A stretch of 64,000 nt of DNA from Ahaetulla prasina (Eukaryota; Chordata; Lepidosauria; Squamata; Colubridae). Shown here piece by piece: positions 22,667-32,849 of this stretch (positions within the stretch are counted from its first letter, which is position 1; each line of letters begins with the position of its first letter). The stretch is from positions 364,561,016 through 364,625,015 of the forward strand of contig NC_080539.1 in assembly GCF_028640845.1 (NCBI RefSeq), given 5' to 3'. The notes beneath the pieces were generated by a model. That model was not told where the DNA came from. It made no database searches and was given only the letters and a program-made list of their open reading frames with translations. The position numbers were made by a program, and so were the translations under genes.

Positions 22667-23504
22667 ATCTAGATCATGCATGCACCAAAGAATGAAGCTT
22701 GCATTGCATTGGCACGATGCTGCTTTTATAATTTGCTGCTTGGATTGTGTACCTCCTGGACACCACTATTCTTAGTGGGAAAATATCTTGTGTCATTTTT
22801 TTCCATCACTTGGTGGTTTCTACAAGGTTTCAGCAAAAAGGTCAAAGGGGGAAACCCGAAGAGTAGGATTGAAGCTTTGCCTGTTGTTTTTTTAATGTGC
22901 GTTGCACATAAAACATGCACCTCGCATAAAAACAGGCAGAACATACCATTGTGTCCGCCACCTGGACTGTTTCACTGCACCTGGCTTCGTTGCAGTTCCC
23001 ATCTTTTATTTGCATTGATTTTATTGTAGTTATCTTTGATTGCTGCGAGCCACCCAGAGTGGTCGACAGGGGGGGGGGGAAAGAATCAATTTTTGATATG
23101 CATTCCAGTATTCTGTCCATTGATTACAGCTTGCTATTGATTCAGGTAGAGAAGAGCTTTTTCACGGCCCTTTTTAAAAGCTCAAATCTAGGAACAGCTG
23201 TCTGAAAGAGAGGGGTCTAACTTGGTGTGATCTCTTGCCTGCTGCAACAGATGTCAGGCACACCCATTATAATGATTGATTGAATTTATATGGCTGCCCA
23301 CTCACTTTCAGTGACCTAGACAGCTTGCAAACAGTAAAAACTGAATATGCAAAGAGTAAAAACAATACACCCCCACCCCCTCCTTAGAAATAGGGTTCAA
23401 TAGCTCTTCGGGATAAGATTGAAAATTACTAGGAGTTTATTTCATGCTACCCATGCACAAGAATCTGAACTATTAACAGTCAAGGTGAATTGGCACCAGA
23501 TATA

Positions 23505-23665
23505 AGGTATCTATAAGGTAGGTAAAATGAGGACCCAGATTGTTGGGGGGGCAATAAGTTGACTTTGTAAAAAAATATACAAATAGAATGAGACTATTGC
23601 CTTATACATTGTAAGCCGCCCTGAGTCTTCGGAGAAGGGCGGGGTATAAATGTAAACAACAAAAA
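23505..23665 (+). mobile_element. tRNA-SINE with L2-like tail, 5'-truncated
   Basis: Only the body (GGTAAAATGAGGACCCAG) and tail (GCCGCCCTGAGTCTTCGGAG) remain, followed by an A-rich run. Confidence 0.75.
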
Positions 23666-23753
23666 AAAAAGAGTCATTGCAGAATGACAGAGTTGGAAGG
23701 GACCCTTGGAGGTCTTCTAGTCCAACCCCCTGCTCAAGCAGGAGATCCTATGC

Positions 23754-24165
23754 CAGTGACGGTTAACCTTTTTGCCATTGCGTGCCAAAAGTGGGGGGAG
23801 TGTGTGTGTGTGTGTGGGGGATTGCGTGCACACATGCTCACACCCATAATTCAATGCATCCCATCCCCCGTGTTCCCCCCGCTTTTGGCACGCGATGGCA
23901 TGGTGGGCCCCGTAGGCCCGTTTTTCATCCTCACCAGGCTCTAGAGCCTTTCTAGGAGCCTGAGGAGGGCAAAAACAGCCTTTCCCACCCCCCTGGACGC
24001 CAGAAGCAGCTTGTTTCCCGACTTCCGGTGAGGCCAGAAGGCCCGAAAATAAGCTGGCCGGCATGTGCATGCGCGCTGGAGCTGACCTAGGGCAATGCTC
24101 ACGTGCCCAAAGATATGGCTTCGCGTGCCACCTGTGGCAAGCGTGCCATAGGTTCGCCATCACGG
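23754..24165. mobile_element. hAT-like MITE with perfect TSD
   Basis: Starts CAGTGACGGTTAACC and ends GGTTCGCCATCACGG. The flanks are TCCTATGC on both sides (23,746-23,753 and 24,166-24,173). It is the full-length relative of the fragment at 1-119. Confidence 0.9.
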
Positions 24166-24306
24166 TCCTATGCCATTCCAGGCAAGTGGCAATCAAGTAT
24201 CTTCTTGAAAAGCTCCAGGAGTCAAGCAGCCACAACTTATATGAAGGCAAGCCGTTCCACTGATTAATTGTTCTCACTGTTAGGAAATTTCTCCTTAGTT
24301 CTTAGG

Positions 24307-24579
24307 TTGCTTTTTTTTTAAAATTTGAATTTATATCCCGCCCTTCTCCGAAGACTCAGGGCGGCTTACACTGTGTTAAGCAATAGTCTTCATCCATTTG
24401 TATATTATATACAAAGTCAACTTATTGCCCCCAACGATCTGAGTCCTCATTTTACCTACCTTATAAAGGATGGAAGGCTGAGTCAACCTTGGGCCTGGTG
24501 GGACTTGAACTTGCAGTAATTGCAAGCAGCTGTGTTAATAACAGACAGACTTAGTCTGCTGAGCCACCAGAGGCCCTGC
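24307..24579 (-). mobile_element. tRNA-derived SINE with L2-like tail
   Basis: Minus strand, inserted in the CR1. It has the CTCCGAAGACTCAGGGCGGC tail complement, CCTTATAAAGGATGGAAGGC and a tRNA-like head ending GAGCCACCAGAGGCC. Confidence 0.85.
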
Positions 24580-24958
24580 TTCTCTCCTTGATTAGTTTCC
24601 ATCCATTGCTTCTTGTCCTGCCTTCAGGTGCTTTGAAGAATTGGTTGAACCTCTCTTCTTTATGGCAGCCGCTTAGATTTTAGAAAACTGCTATCAAGTC
24701 ATCCCTGACAATCAACAGACTTCAAGGTGGGGGGGAGGGCTGGATTTAGATTTCTTACAGGGGTGTAGAGATTCCGAAGTCATGATGGGTTTGATCCTGC
24801 CTTTGGGCTCAGCCTGGTCATCTCCTATTTGGGAGAAGTGGGAGAATTTCCCAGCTCCAGTCTTGGCTGCTTGAATTTGCAAGAGTCAACCCAGAGACCT
24901 CTGTCACTCAAAAAAGGTTGCACTGACCCAGACTGAATCTCCTCTTCCACAGACTCAC

Positions 24959-25041
24959 CAATCCGGTGTTGTCCGTCCACTGGAAATCCTGTTCCACGAT
25001 GCGATCGTTGAGGCCGATCCAAGTGTTCTCGTGTCCAAAAC
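24959..25041 (-). CDS. NCAN: NCAN C-type lectin domain exon 2
   Basis: This 83-bp exon, the canonical length, has acceptor CCCCCCCAG and donor GTGAGTC. It reads [19 protein letters not shown] followed by QWTDNTGL and ends on a complete codon. WIGLND is the conserved core strand of C-type lectin folds. The exon's reading frame is only evident when joined to its neighbours, because it is too short to stand out as an open frame. It is almost identical to mammalian neurocan. Confidence 0.97.
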
Positions 25042-25474
25042 CTGGGGGGGAGAAGAGCTTGGAGTAAGAAAAATGCGGCTTGAGTTCTTCCTGGATTATT
25101 GATTTCCTTCATTGATCAGCAGCTGTCTATAGGGTCGTTCCAATATTCCAAATGGGGTATGTTGGATTGGGTGGGATTTTGCAAGAAAATGGCCTTGTGG
25201 GATGGTGTGTGTGTGTGTGGGGGGGAGGGAGGCTACAACAACCTGCACAATTGTTTGGACTCCATATCAGGATTGCCAAAACAAGACAAGTCCTAGATGG
25301 CAGCAAAGGATACAGAACTTCCTAACTCTTTGCTGCCATCTGGAGGCGATTGACCTCATTACTCAGTACTGCTCTACAAAAACTTCCCTCCCTCCCTCCA
25401 CTCTAAGGTATGATAGCATGTGGGAAAGACCCTGGGACACAGAGCAGAGACCATGACTTCCAAGGGAAGGGTAA

Positions 25475-25740
25475 CAGAGGTGGATTTCAGCAGGTTCTGA
25501 CAGTTCTGGAGAACCGGTAGCGGAAATTTTGACTGGCCCTGCCCCCATCTATTCTCTGCCTCCCAAGTCCCAGCTGATTGGGCAGAAATGGGGATTTTGC
25601 AGTAACCTTCCCCTGGAGTGGGGTGGGAATGGAGATTTTACAGTATCTTTCCCCTGCCACGCCCACCAAGCCATGCCACGCCCACCAAGCCATGCCACAC
25701 CCATAGAAACGGTAATAAAATTTTTTGAAACCCACCACTG
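25475..25740. mobile_element. hAT MITE
   Basis: Starts CAGAGGTGGATTTCAGC and ends GAAACCCACCACTG. The flanks AAGGGTAA and AAGAGTAA match at 7 of 8. Contains repeated CCACGCCCACCAAGCCATGC units. Confidence 0.88.
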
Positions 25741-25749
25741 AAGAGTAAG

Positions 25750-26290
25750 CAAAGTTATTTTGGGGTGTGTGTGTGCATTTTTTTCTATTCCTCTAAAATG
25801 AGGGCCTTTTCTTTCTGTTTGTTGGCAAAACAGGATTATCCATCTACACATTGCCTCCCAGTGTTCAATTCACACGAAACTGCAACTAGCCGAGTTAAAA
25901 ACATAGGGGCTGCACTCATGCAACCTGCTAAGCTTGGTTAAGGAGGTAAATTAAGTTGATAGCTTACATTTGCCTGTTCTGCAGCTTTAGACTGTTTGGC
26001 GGGTTTAGGATTCCACGTCTAAGGTGAACCTGAATTAGTGGCAATTTGGAAGGCGGTTGTTATTTCGAGAAGTTTGGTGACTTATTTTGATTTCTCCTTC
26101 ATATTAAGAAACGTCTAGGGATTTAGAACTCATTCTGAGCTAGATTGCTTGGTGGTTTTTTTTCCCTTTAACTCTTGTTTACTGAATAGAGTTGAGGTGG
26201 GAGGGATCTTCACATAACTTCAAAGTTTTTTTCGCTGTGAAAGTCTTAAACTTTTGATTCCCATCCCAGAGTCATGTGCCAACCAATCTT
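25750..26290. other. Intron sequence, nothing recognised
   Basis: No repeat family, exon or RNA recognised between two hAT MITEs. Confidence 0.3.
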
Positions 26291-26306
26291 GCAGCCTCCT
26301 GTCGAC

Positions 26307-26607
26307 TAGTGGTGGAATTCAAATTTTTTTTTACTACTGATTCTGTGGGCGTGGCTTGGAAGGCAAGGCAGGGGAAGGATAATGTAAAATCTTCATTCCC
26401 TCCCCACCCCATTAACTTGCTTTCCAGCTCCTTTCTCCTGTGCAGGGCAACTAAAGAAAACCCAGCTGATCAGCTGGGACTTGGGAGGCAGAGAATAGAT
26501 TGGGGGCGGGGCCAGCCAGAGGTAGTATTTGCCGGTTCTCCAAACTACTCAAAATTTCCGCTACCGGTTCTGCAGAACTGGTCAGAACCTGCTGAATACC
26601 ACCTCTG
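26307..26607. mobile_element. hAT MITE (diverged ends)
   Basis: Starts TAGTGGTGGAATTCAA and ends GAATACCACCTCTG, with internal GCTACCGGTTCTGCAGAAC. The target duplication is weak (CTGTCGAC and CTCCTGAC). Confidence 0.7.
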
Positions 26608-26793
26608 CTCCTGACCATAGCAAAGTCATAAAGTCATGGTGCCAGTGTTTTTAGATACAAACCTTCGGATGGTTGTTGTTCATTGGGAACTTCTACACAG
26701 AACCTACTAGCATTAAGTATGGTAGAAACCGGCCATGAAGGCGTTCCTAGGCAGCTTGCAAGAGGTTTGGGTATCATCTTGCTGAGTATGCAT

Positions 26794-27086
26794 CAGTGGT
26801 GGGTTTCAAAATTTTTTACTACTGGTTTTGTGGGTATGGCTTGGTGGGAGTGGCATGGTTTGGTGGTGATGGCATGGTGGGCATGACAGGGGAAGGATAC
26901 TGCAAAATCTCCATTCCCTCCCCACTCCAGGGGAAGGATACTGCAAAATCCCCATTTCCTCCCGATCAACTGGGAATAGACGAGGGTGGGGCCAGTCAGA
27001 GGTGGTATTTACCGGTTCTTCAAACTACTCAAAATTTCCGCTACCGGTTCTCCAGAACTGGCCAGAACCTGCTGAAACCCACCTTG
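26794..27086. mobile_element. hAT MITE with perfect TSD
   Basis: Starts CAGTGGTGGGTTTCAAAA and ends CTGAAACCCACCTTG. GTATGCAT flanks both sides (26,786-26,793 and 27,087-27,094). Confidence 0.92.
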
Positions 27087-27454
27087 GTATGCATGCTTTT
27101 TGTTTGCTTGAGCTAATAATAAAGCTTAAAATCCTTTTATTCACTGGAGTGTTAATTGTTTCTGGATCCAAAAGAACCAGGTACTTGGGCACTAGATCAC
27201 CGGCTGGACATCTGGCAAAACTCCCCAGAAATTACTTTTATACAGACTTAATACAGACTGTTAGCTATACAATTTGGGATGAACACCCTTTGAATGGTAT
27301 GGGAGTAGGAATGGATTTCCAGAGGAAAAAAACGCAGGCTACAGGAACCAGGACCACCACTCAGGCGATCCTGAGGACACAGATAAACCTCAACGACCCT
27401 CTAAAAGGATGCAAATGACCAGCTGTCTGCAAGGAGTACAAATCCATCCATTCC

Positions 27455-27560
27455 CCACCATCCAGTCAGAGCTGAAGAAGCTTCTTGGATGAGAAGCGAA
27501 ACATCTTCAAAAGAAAAAGCAAGAAAGTCCAGTTGCCTCCTGAAAAAGCACCTTTAGGGC
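27455..27560 (+). repeat. Half of the GATGAGAAGCGAAAC fold-back repeat
   Basis: CAGAGCTGAAGAAGCTTCTT then GGATGAGAAGCGAAACATC and TCCAGTTGCC. Only one arm is present. Confidence 0.55.
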
Positions 27561-27617
27561 TTCCCAGAAATGGGCGATGCAATGACCACATACTGTGATG
27601 TGTTGAACCTAGTTCAC

Positions 27618-28415
27618 ACATCACAAGAGCTGTGGTGGCGCAATGGTTAGAATGCAGTACTGCAGGCTACTTCTGCTGACTGCCAGCAAGGTTTGGCAGT
27701 TCAATTCTCACTGGCTCTTCTTCTCCAATTCTAACCTTCCATCCTTCCAAGGTCAGTAAAATGAGAACCCGGATTGTTGGGGGCAATATGCTAACTCTGT
27801 AAACTGGCTTAAAGAAGGCTGATGTTCTGTCCTCATTGCCTCCGTCCGAACGATGGCTTAATTAGCCGGCTCTTATCAGCTCTGGCAGCAAAAGAGCCAG
27901 CGTCTGCCAAGAGCCCTCATTAGCTGCCAAGACGCTGGTGAGTCACAACTTTCAGCTCTAGTCAATCAGTGGATTTGCCTGATACAAAGAGACACACCAG
28001 CTCTTGCTGCCTTTTATATCCTGTGGGGCGTAGCTCCATGACTCAGCACTTCCTAGGCCTGCCCCACCCTTGCTTCTGTTGTTCCCTTCTCTCCTGCCTA
28101 TGAAACCTAGGGTCCAGCCAGGCCTGATTGCCATCAGCTGGGTCTGCAGGCGTGGCCTGGGGGGAGAAAGAGTCAGGGGACGGAGGCCTTGTTATCTCTT
28201 TCACCTGGCCTGCTTCTGGCTCCTGGAGCTGAGCCAGGGAGGCCGGTGCTTCTGAGGTAAGTCCTGATGGCCCTTCCCCCTCACTGTCCAAGTCACTTTC
28301 TGGTAGTAGGCCCGGCTCCAAGGCACTTTCGGGCATGGGGCCAGGTTTGGGGGCGGGAGCCAAAACAGCTGTAAACCATTGAAGCGGTATATAAGTCTAA
28401 GTGCTATTGCTATTT
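27618..28415 (+). mobile_element. tRNA-derived SINE interrupted by solo LTR
   Basis: The head GAGCTGTGGTGGCGCAATGG and GCAGTTCAATTCTC (B box) lie at 27,628-27,712. The tail TAAACCATTGAAGCGGTATA and AAGTCTAAGTGCTATTGC lies at 28,372-28,412, after the LTR. Confidence 0.75.
27823..28367 (-). mobile_element. Solo LTR, 545 bp
   Basis: Plus-strand ends TGTTCTGTCC and GCCAAAACA, flanked by GCTGA and GCTGT (4 of 5). The minus orientation holds a TATA box (complement at 28,010-28,021) preceded by TGCTGAGTCATGGAGC. The same block occurs in the LTRs at 57,440 and 58,573, so the three are one family. No internal retroviral or Gypsy genes are left. The minus strand is open for over 100 codons with an acidic, Pro-rich sequence, but I see no known domain in it. 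Confidence 0.8.
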
Positions 28416-28487
28416 TGCACTGTCATGTGGCCTTCCTCTCTTGCCGTGGCTCCCTTCCTCCCTTCTTCTCCCAGAGTTCCAACTTAC

Positions 28488-28646
28488 TGCTAATGAAATT
28501 ATGTTCTTCCCAGGAATGGATGCTGGTGAGGTGTCCTGACCGACGGCGGCAATCCCTCTCCGCGTCTTCCCATGCGCGCCGATGGGTGAAGTAGCGATAG
28601 CAGTGACCCTGGAATTTACGCCACATGTGGTCGCAGCCTTCTGTGT
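28488..28646 (-). CDS. NCAN: NCAN C-type lectin domain exon 1
   Basis: This exon is 159 bp, the standard size for the first lectin exon of lecticans, with acceptor CCTCCCTTCAG and donor GTAAGTT. It encodes 52 codons that begin TEGCDHMW and contain [18 protein letters not shown] and [12 protein letters not shown], ending in EEHNFIS. Cys4, Cys15 and Cys32 of the exon supply the first lectin disulfides. The mammalian neurocan counterpart differs at only a few residues. The last base joins the next exon to make a split Ser codon (A|GT). Confidence 0.97.
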
Positions 28647-28802
28647 CTGAAGGGAGGAAAAAGCATCAAATGGGGCGCAACCAAAAGGTCAGCTTTTTCT
28701 TCTTTTTAATGAGCGAGCCAATTTGCAACTGACAAAGGGAAGAGCTGTTGGAAGATATTATCACGCTGGGAAGTGGCCTGATCACTTATGGCATTTTAGA
28801 AT

Positions 28803-29470
28803 AGAATAGAACAACAGAGTTGGAAGGGACCTTGGAGGCCTTCTAGTCCAACCCCCTGCTTAGGCAGGAAACCCTACACCACTTCAGACAAATGGCTGTC
28901 CAACATCTTCTTAAAAATTTCCAGTGTTGGCGCATTCACAACTTCTGGAGGCAAGTCGTTCCACTGGTTAATTATTCTAACTGTCAGGAAATTTCTCCTT
29001 AGTTCTAAATCTGATCAAGGAAAGAAGCAACTTAAAACTAAGGAGAAATTTCCTGACAGTTAGAACAATTAATAAGTGGAACGACTTGCCTGCAGAAGTT
29101 GTGAATGTTCCAACACTGGAAATTTTTAAGAAAATGTTGGATAACCATCTGACTGAGATGGTGTAGGGTTTCCTGCCTGGGCAGGGGGTTGGACTAGAAG
29201 GCCTCCAAGGTCCCTTCCAACTCTGTTGTTATATTATATTATATTATAGATTGCTTCTCTCATTGATTAGTTTCCATCCATTGCTTCTTGTCCTACCCTC
29301 AGGTGCTTTGGAGAATAGCTTGACTCCCTCTTCTTTGTGGCAGCCCCTGAGATATTGGAAGACTGCTATCAGGTCTCCCCTAGTCCTTCTTTTCATTAAA
29401 CTGGACATTCCCAGTTCCTGCAAACGTTCTTCATATGTTTTAGCCTCCAGTCCCTTTCTGGTAAATGAAA
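28803..29470 (-). mobile_element. CR1 3' end (minus) interrupted by an opposite CR1
   Basis: Pieces 28,803-29,007 and 29,250-29,470 form one minus-strand CR1 3' end with an AGAAT tail. The split lies at the CTTAGTTCTAA position. Confidence 0.85.
29008..29249 (+). mobile_element. CR1 3' end nested in an antiparallel CR1
   Basis: Starts CTGATCAAGGAAAGAAGC and ends with CCAACTCTGTTG and a (TTATA)n tail, which differs from the host element's AGAAT tail. With the left piece of its host it forms an inverted repeat of about 200 bp. Confidence 0.85.
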
Positions 29471-29526
29471 CCAGAATAAGATGAAAAGAACTAATGACTC
29501 TCCCTGCATGAGTGCTAGAGAGGTTA

Positions 29527-29860
29527 CCGATAGTCCTCAACTTACAACCATCCTTTGAGCGACTATTCAAAATTACAGCGGCACTGAAAAATAGGTGCCT
29601 TATGGATTGTTTTTTGCATCGACGACCATTGCAGTATTGCTAAATATCGGGCACTTGGCTCTAAGCATGTACTTGTATGTATGATGATCGCAGCATCTCA
29701 GGGTCATGTCATCCCTACTTGTGACCTTTCTAACCGTCTTCCGACAAGCAAAGTCAATGGGGATAGCTGGATTCACATAATAACGGCGGTGATTCGCTTA
29801 ACAACCGTGGCATAAAAAGTCATAAAATCAACGACGATTAACAATCATCGTGCTTTAGCA
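29527..29860. mobile_element. Pogo/Tigger-like MITE
   Basis: Starts ATAGTCCTCAACTTACAACC, contains GCGGCACTGAAAAATAGG, GCAGCATCTCAGGGTCATG and GCAAAGTCAATGGGG. The right end is decayed. Confidence 0.65.
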
Positions 29861-29914
29861 ATGAAAATTTTGCTGTCAATTGTGCTCATGACTCATGGAG
29901 TAGCTGTACATTTT

Positions 29915-30178
29915 ACAAAAAGAGCCAGTTTGGTGAAGCGGTTAAGACACGAAGCTAGAAACTGGGTGATTCTGATTTCTAGTCCTGCCTTGGGAAGGGA
30001 ATTGAGCCAGTCCCTCTCTCTCAGCCCTAGGAAGGAGGCAATGGAAAGTTCCCCCCACCTCTACTCTAGTCTCTCTGTTTCTATATGGGGTTTGATTTGT
30101 GAGATTGTCTGTCTCTGGCCATCATTTCCCAATCTACATGGTCTTCCAAGCCAGCCATGTAAGACGAGACTTAATAAT
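29915..30178 (+). mobile_element. tRNA-derived SINE (GAGCCAGTTTG type)
   Basis: GAGCCAGTTTGGTGAAGCGG and TTAAGACACGAAGC (A-box side), then GATTTCTAGTCCTGCC (B-box side). It ends in AATAATAATAA, followed by a minus CR1 tail at 30,180-30,340. Confidence 0.7.
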
Positions 30179-30179
30179 A

Positions 30180-30340
30180 ATAACAGAGTTGGAAGGGACC
30201 TTGGAGGTCTTCTAGTCCAACCCCCTGCTTAGGCAGGAAATTCTACACCATCTCAGACAAATGGCTATCCAACATTTTCTTAAAAATTTCCAGTGTTGGA
30301 GCATTCACAACTTCTACAGGCAAGTGGTTCCACTACTTCT
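30180..30340 (-). mobile_element. CR1 3' end fragment
   Basis: AACAGAGTTGGAAGGGACC then CTTCTAGTCCAACCCCCTGC and CCAGTGTTGGAGCATTC, the reverse complement of the common CR1 3' end. Confidence 0.85.
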
Positions 30341-30627
30341 CCATCAATGTCATCAGAAAAGGATGCCTGTTGTTCTTGATAGCGTCCAACCTTAGGAATA
30401 ACTTTCCTCCAATTTGCGCTGACGGGGGTGTCCATATGAAGAATAAGGTTTAACTCTTTTGGCAAACGAGGGCTACCTCATTTAAATCACTTTCTAGGTT
30501 TCTCACTTAGTTCACTGAGTTTCCCAGGAAAGATGTGATTGCTATGAAACAAAAAAACAACAACTTGATGACACATAATAACAACAACATATTGAGAAGG
30601 CACCAGGTTGGGGATGATTGCTCCGAA

Positions 30628-30815
30628 ACAGGAGAATCCAAAATTGGACACTTTAAGACTTGTGGACTTCAACTCCCAGAATTCCCCAGTTGGCCATTGC
30701 CGGCTGGGGAATTCTGGGAGTTGAAGTCCACAAGTCTTAAAAGTTGCCAATGCTGGCTGGCTGCCAATGCTTGTTGAAGTGCACAAGTTGCCAAGGTTGG
30801 GCACCTCCGCCCTAG
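30628..30815. mobile_element. Hairpin MITE with extended right arm
   Basis: Core arms TTTAAGACTTGTGGACTTC and GAAGTCCACAAGTCTTAAA pair perfectly. The right side repeats CAAGTTGCCAAGGTTGGGC once more, suggesting a second partial copy. Confidence 0.8.
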
Positions 30816-31038
30816 AAGATCATTATACTCTAAGATCCACTCAGAAAGCCCATTCTGAATATCAAAGAAATAAAGACACAGTCATACAGGTGGCATATCC
30901 ATGAGTGTGTGTGTGTGTGTGTAAAAAATATCTATATAGCAGACACCACCTGGCAAATGAACTCCTGCCCTTCTCGATATGTGGCTCATGCACAACACAC
31001 GCACAAAAGAGGCAGGGCTTTGATCACATAGTCTAGGC

Positions 31039-31144
31039 CAGGGGTCTCCAAGCTTGGCAACTTTAAGCCTGGAGGACTCCAACTTACAGAATTCTGGGAG
31101 TTGAAGTCCTCCAGGCTTAAAGTTGCCAAGCTTGGAGACCCCTG
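31039..31144. mobile_element. Hairpin MITE, near-perfect, perfect TSD
   Basis: Only 106 bp: CAGGGGTCTCCAAGCTTGGC pairs with GCCAAGCTTGGAGACCCCTG. GTCTAGGC flanks both sides (31,031-31,038, 31,145-31,152). Confidence 0.93.
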
Positions 31145-31274
31145 GTCTAGGCTGCCATTTTTTTGACACACCCATCTGACCCAGATGTCATCTGAGTCTT
31201 GAGGTAGAACAGTGAACAGCCTGTAATCCTTGCCTTGTTCAAGGTGGGTAGATGAAACTCTGCTATTGTGTTAC

Positions 31275-31626
31275 TAAAGGTAAAGGTAAAGATTCTACTC
31301 GCACATACGTGCTAGTCGTTCCCGACTCCAGGGGGCGGTACTCATCTCTGTTTCAAAGCCGAAGAGCCAGCGCTGTCGGAAGACGTCTCCGTGGTCATGT
31401 GGCCGGCACGACTCAGTGCCAAAGGTGCACGGAACGCTGTTACCTTCCCACCAAAGGTGGTCCCTATTTTTCTACTTGCATTTTTTACGTGCTTTCAAAC
31501 TGCTAGGTTGGCAGAAGCCGGGACAAGTAACGGGGGCTCACCCTGTTACATAGTGCTAGGGAGTCAAACTGCCGACCTTTCTGATCGACAAGCTCAGCTT
31601 CTTAGCCACTGAGCCACCTCATCCCA
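31275..31626 (-). mobile_element. Sauria-type SINE
   Basis: Same layout as 18,765-19,123, with ACTAAAGGTAAAGGTAAAG complement at the tail and CTGAGCCACCTCATCCC at the head. The B-box region is partly lost. Confidence 0.78.
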
Positions 31627-31641
31627 TTATTATATACTTTA

Positions 31642-31691
<50 letters not shown>

Positions 31692-31694
31692 TAT
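31642..31694. repeat. (CAT)n microsatellite
   Basis: About 16 CAT units at the 3' end of the R4-like LINE. Confidence 0.9.
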
Positions 31695-32785
31695 TATTTA
31701 CACAAAATGACACTATACACAGCAAACGAGATAACTATGCTGGATTTTGTATCACAGATCACAAGTCGAACACTTCCCAAGCGTTTAGGACTGCGTGATG
31801 TATTGGCGAATTATGCAAGCAGATCCCAGTAAGGTGGCCTTCTGCAGCTGACCAATGGTGATCTTGTCAGCGCCAATTGCTTTTAAGTGCTTGCCTAGGT
31901 CTTTAGGCACAGCTCCCAGTGTGCCGAGCACCACTGGAACCACCTGCACTGGTTTATGCCAGAGTCTCTGCAATTCGATTCTCAAATCTTGATATCTGGG
32001 GACTTTTTGAAGTTGTTTCTCATCAATTTCTGCTGTCACCAGGTATAGCAATGTCGACTATCCACACTTTTTTCTTTTCCACAATTGTGATATCCGGGGT
32101 ATTGTGTTCCAAAACTTTATCAGTCTGTATTCGGAAATCCCACAGTAGTTTTGTATGCTCATTTTCAATCACTTTTTCAGGCTTATGATCCCAGTAGTTC
32201 TTTGCTACAGGCAGATGGTAGTTGTGACACAAGTTCCAGTGGACCATCTGAGCAACTGTGTTGTGACGTTGTTTGTGGTCGGTCTGAGCTATTTTCTTAA
32301 CAACAGCTCAGTATGTGATCAATGGTTTCATCCGCTTCTTTGCAGAGTCTGCATTTGGGATCATCAGCAGATTTTTCTATTCTGGCTTTGATAACATTTG
32401 TTCTAATGGCTTGTTCTTGGGCCGCAAGAATCAGGCCCTCTGTTTCTTTCTTCAATGTTCCGTTGGTCAGCCATAATGAGGTCTATTCCTTATCTACTTT
32501 TCCTTGGATCTTTTCAAGGAACTGTCCATGCAGTGCTTTGTTACACCAGCTGTCAGCTCGAGCTTGCATCGCTGTTTTCCTATATTGATACTTGGTTTGC
32601 TGTACTTTTAGCAGCTTCCTCTTGTTGACCTCCATCAAAGCTGGTTCAACACTGTCTTTCACATAATCTGCCAGAGCATGTTTCTCTTCTTCGACTGTCT
32701 GCTTCACTTGCAAAAGTCCTCTGCCACCTACCTTTCTGGGCAAATATAACCTGTCAACGTCACTACGCGGGTGCAGTGCATAGTA
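31695..32785 (-). mobile_element. R4-clade LINE, C-terminal endonuclease part
   Basis: The minus strand encodes, with frameshifts, PRKVGGRGLLQVKQTVEEEK and RADSWCNKALHGQFLEK, then a zinc-knuckle-like CRLCKEADETIDH, MVHWNLCHNYHLP, KLLWDFRIQTDKVLEHNTPD followed by ITIVEKKKVWIVDIAIPGD, and the tail LGAVPKDLGKHLKAIGADK. A CCHC-like motif followed by a PD...D...K core is the restriction-like endonuclease of R2/R4-type elements, unlike the APE endonucleases of the other LINEs here. Dong/R4 elements often sit in repeats. This copy is broken by at least two frame changes. Confidence 0.8.
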
Positions 32786-32849
32786 ATTATTATTATTATT
32801 ATTAATATTTTATTGTGTATTATTATTATTATTGTGTTATTAGCGGCCT

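Larger units (their letters stand above)
23690..24720 (-). mobile_element. CR1 3' end split by a hAT MITE and a SINE
   Basis: Pieces 23,690-23,753, 24,166-24,306 and 24,580-24,720 read in order as a minus-strand CR1 3' end (AACAGAGTTGG-like start, GTTCCACTGATTAATTGTTC, TAGTTTCCATCCATTGCTTC). Confidence 0.8.
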
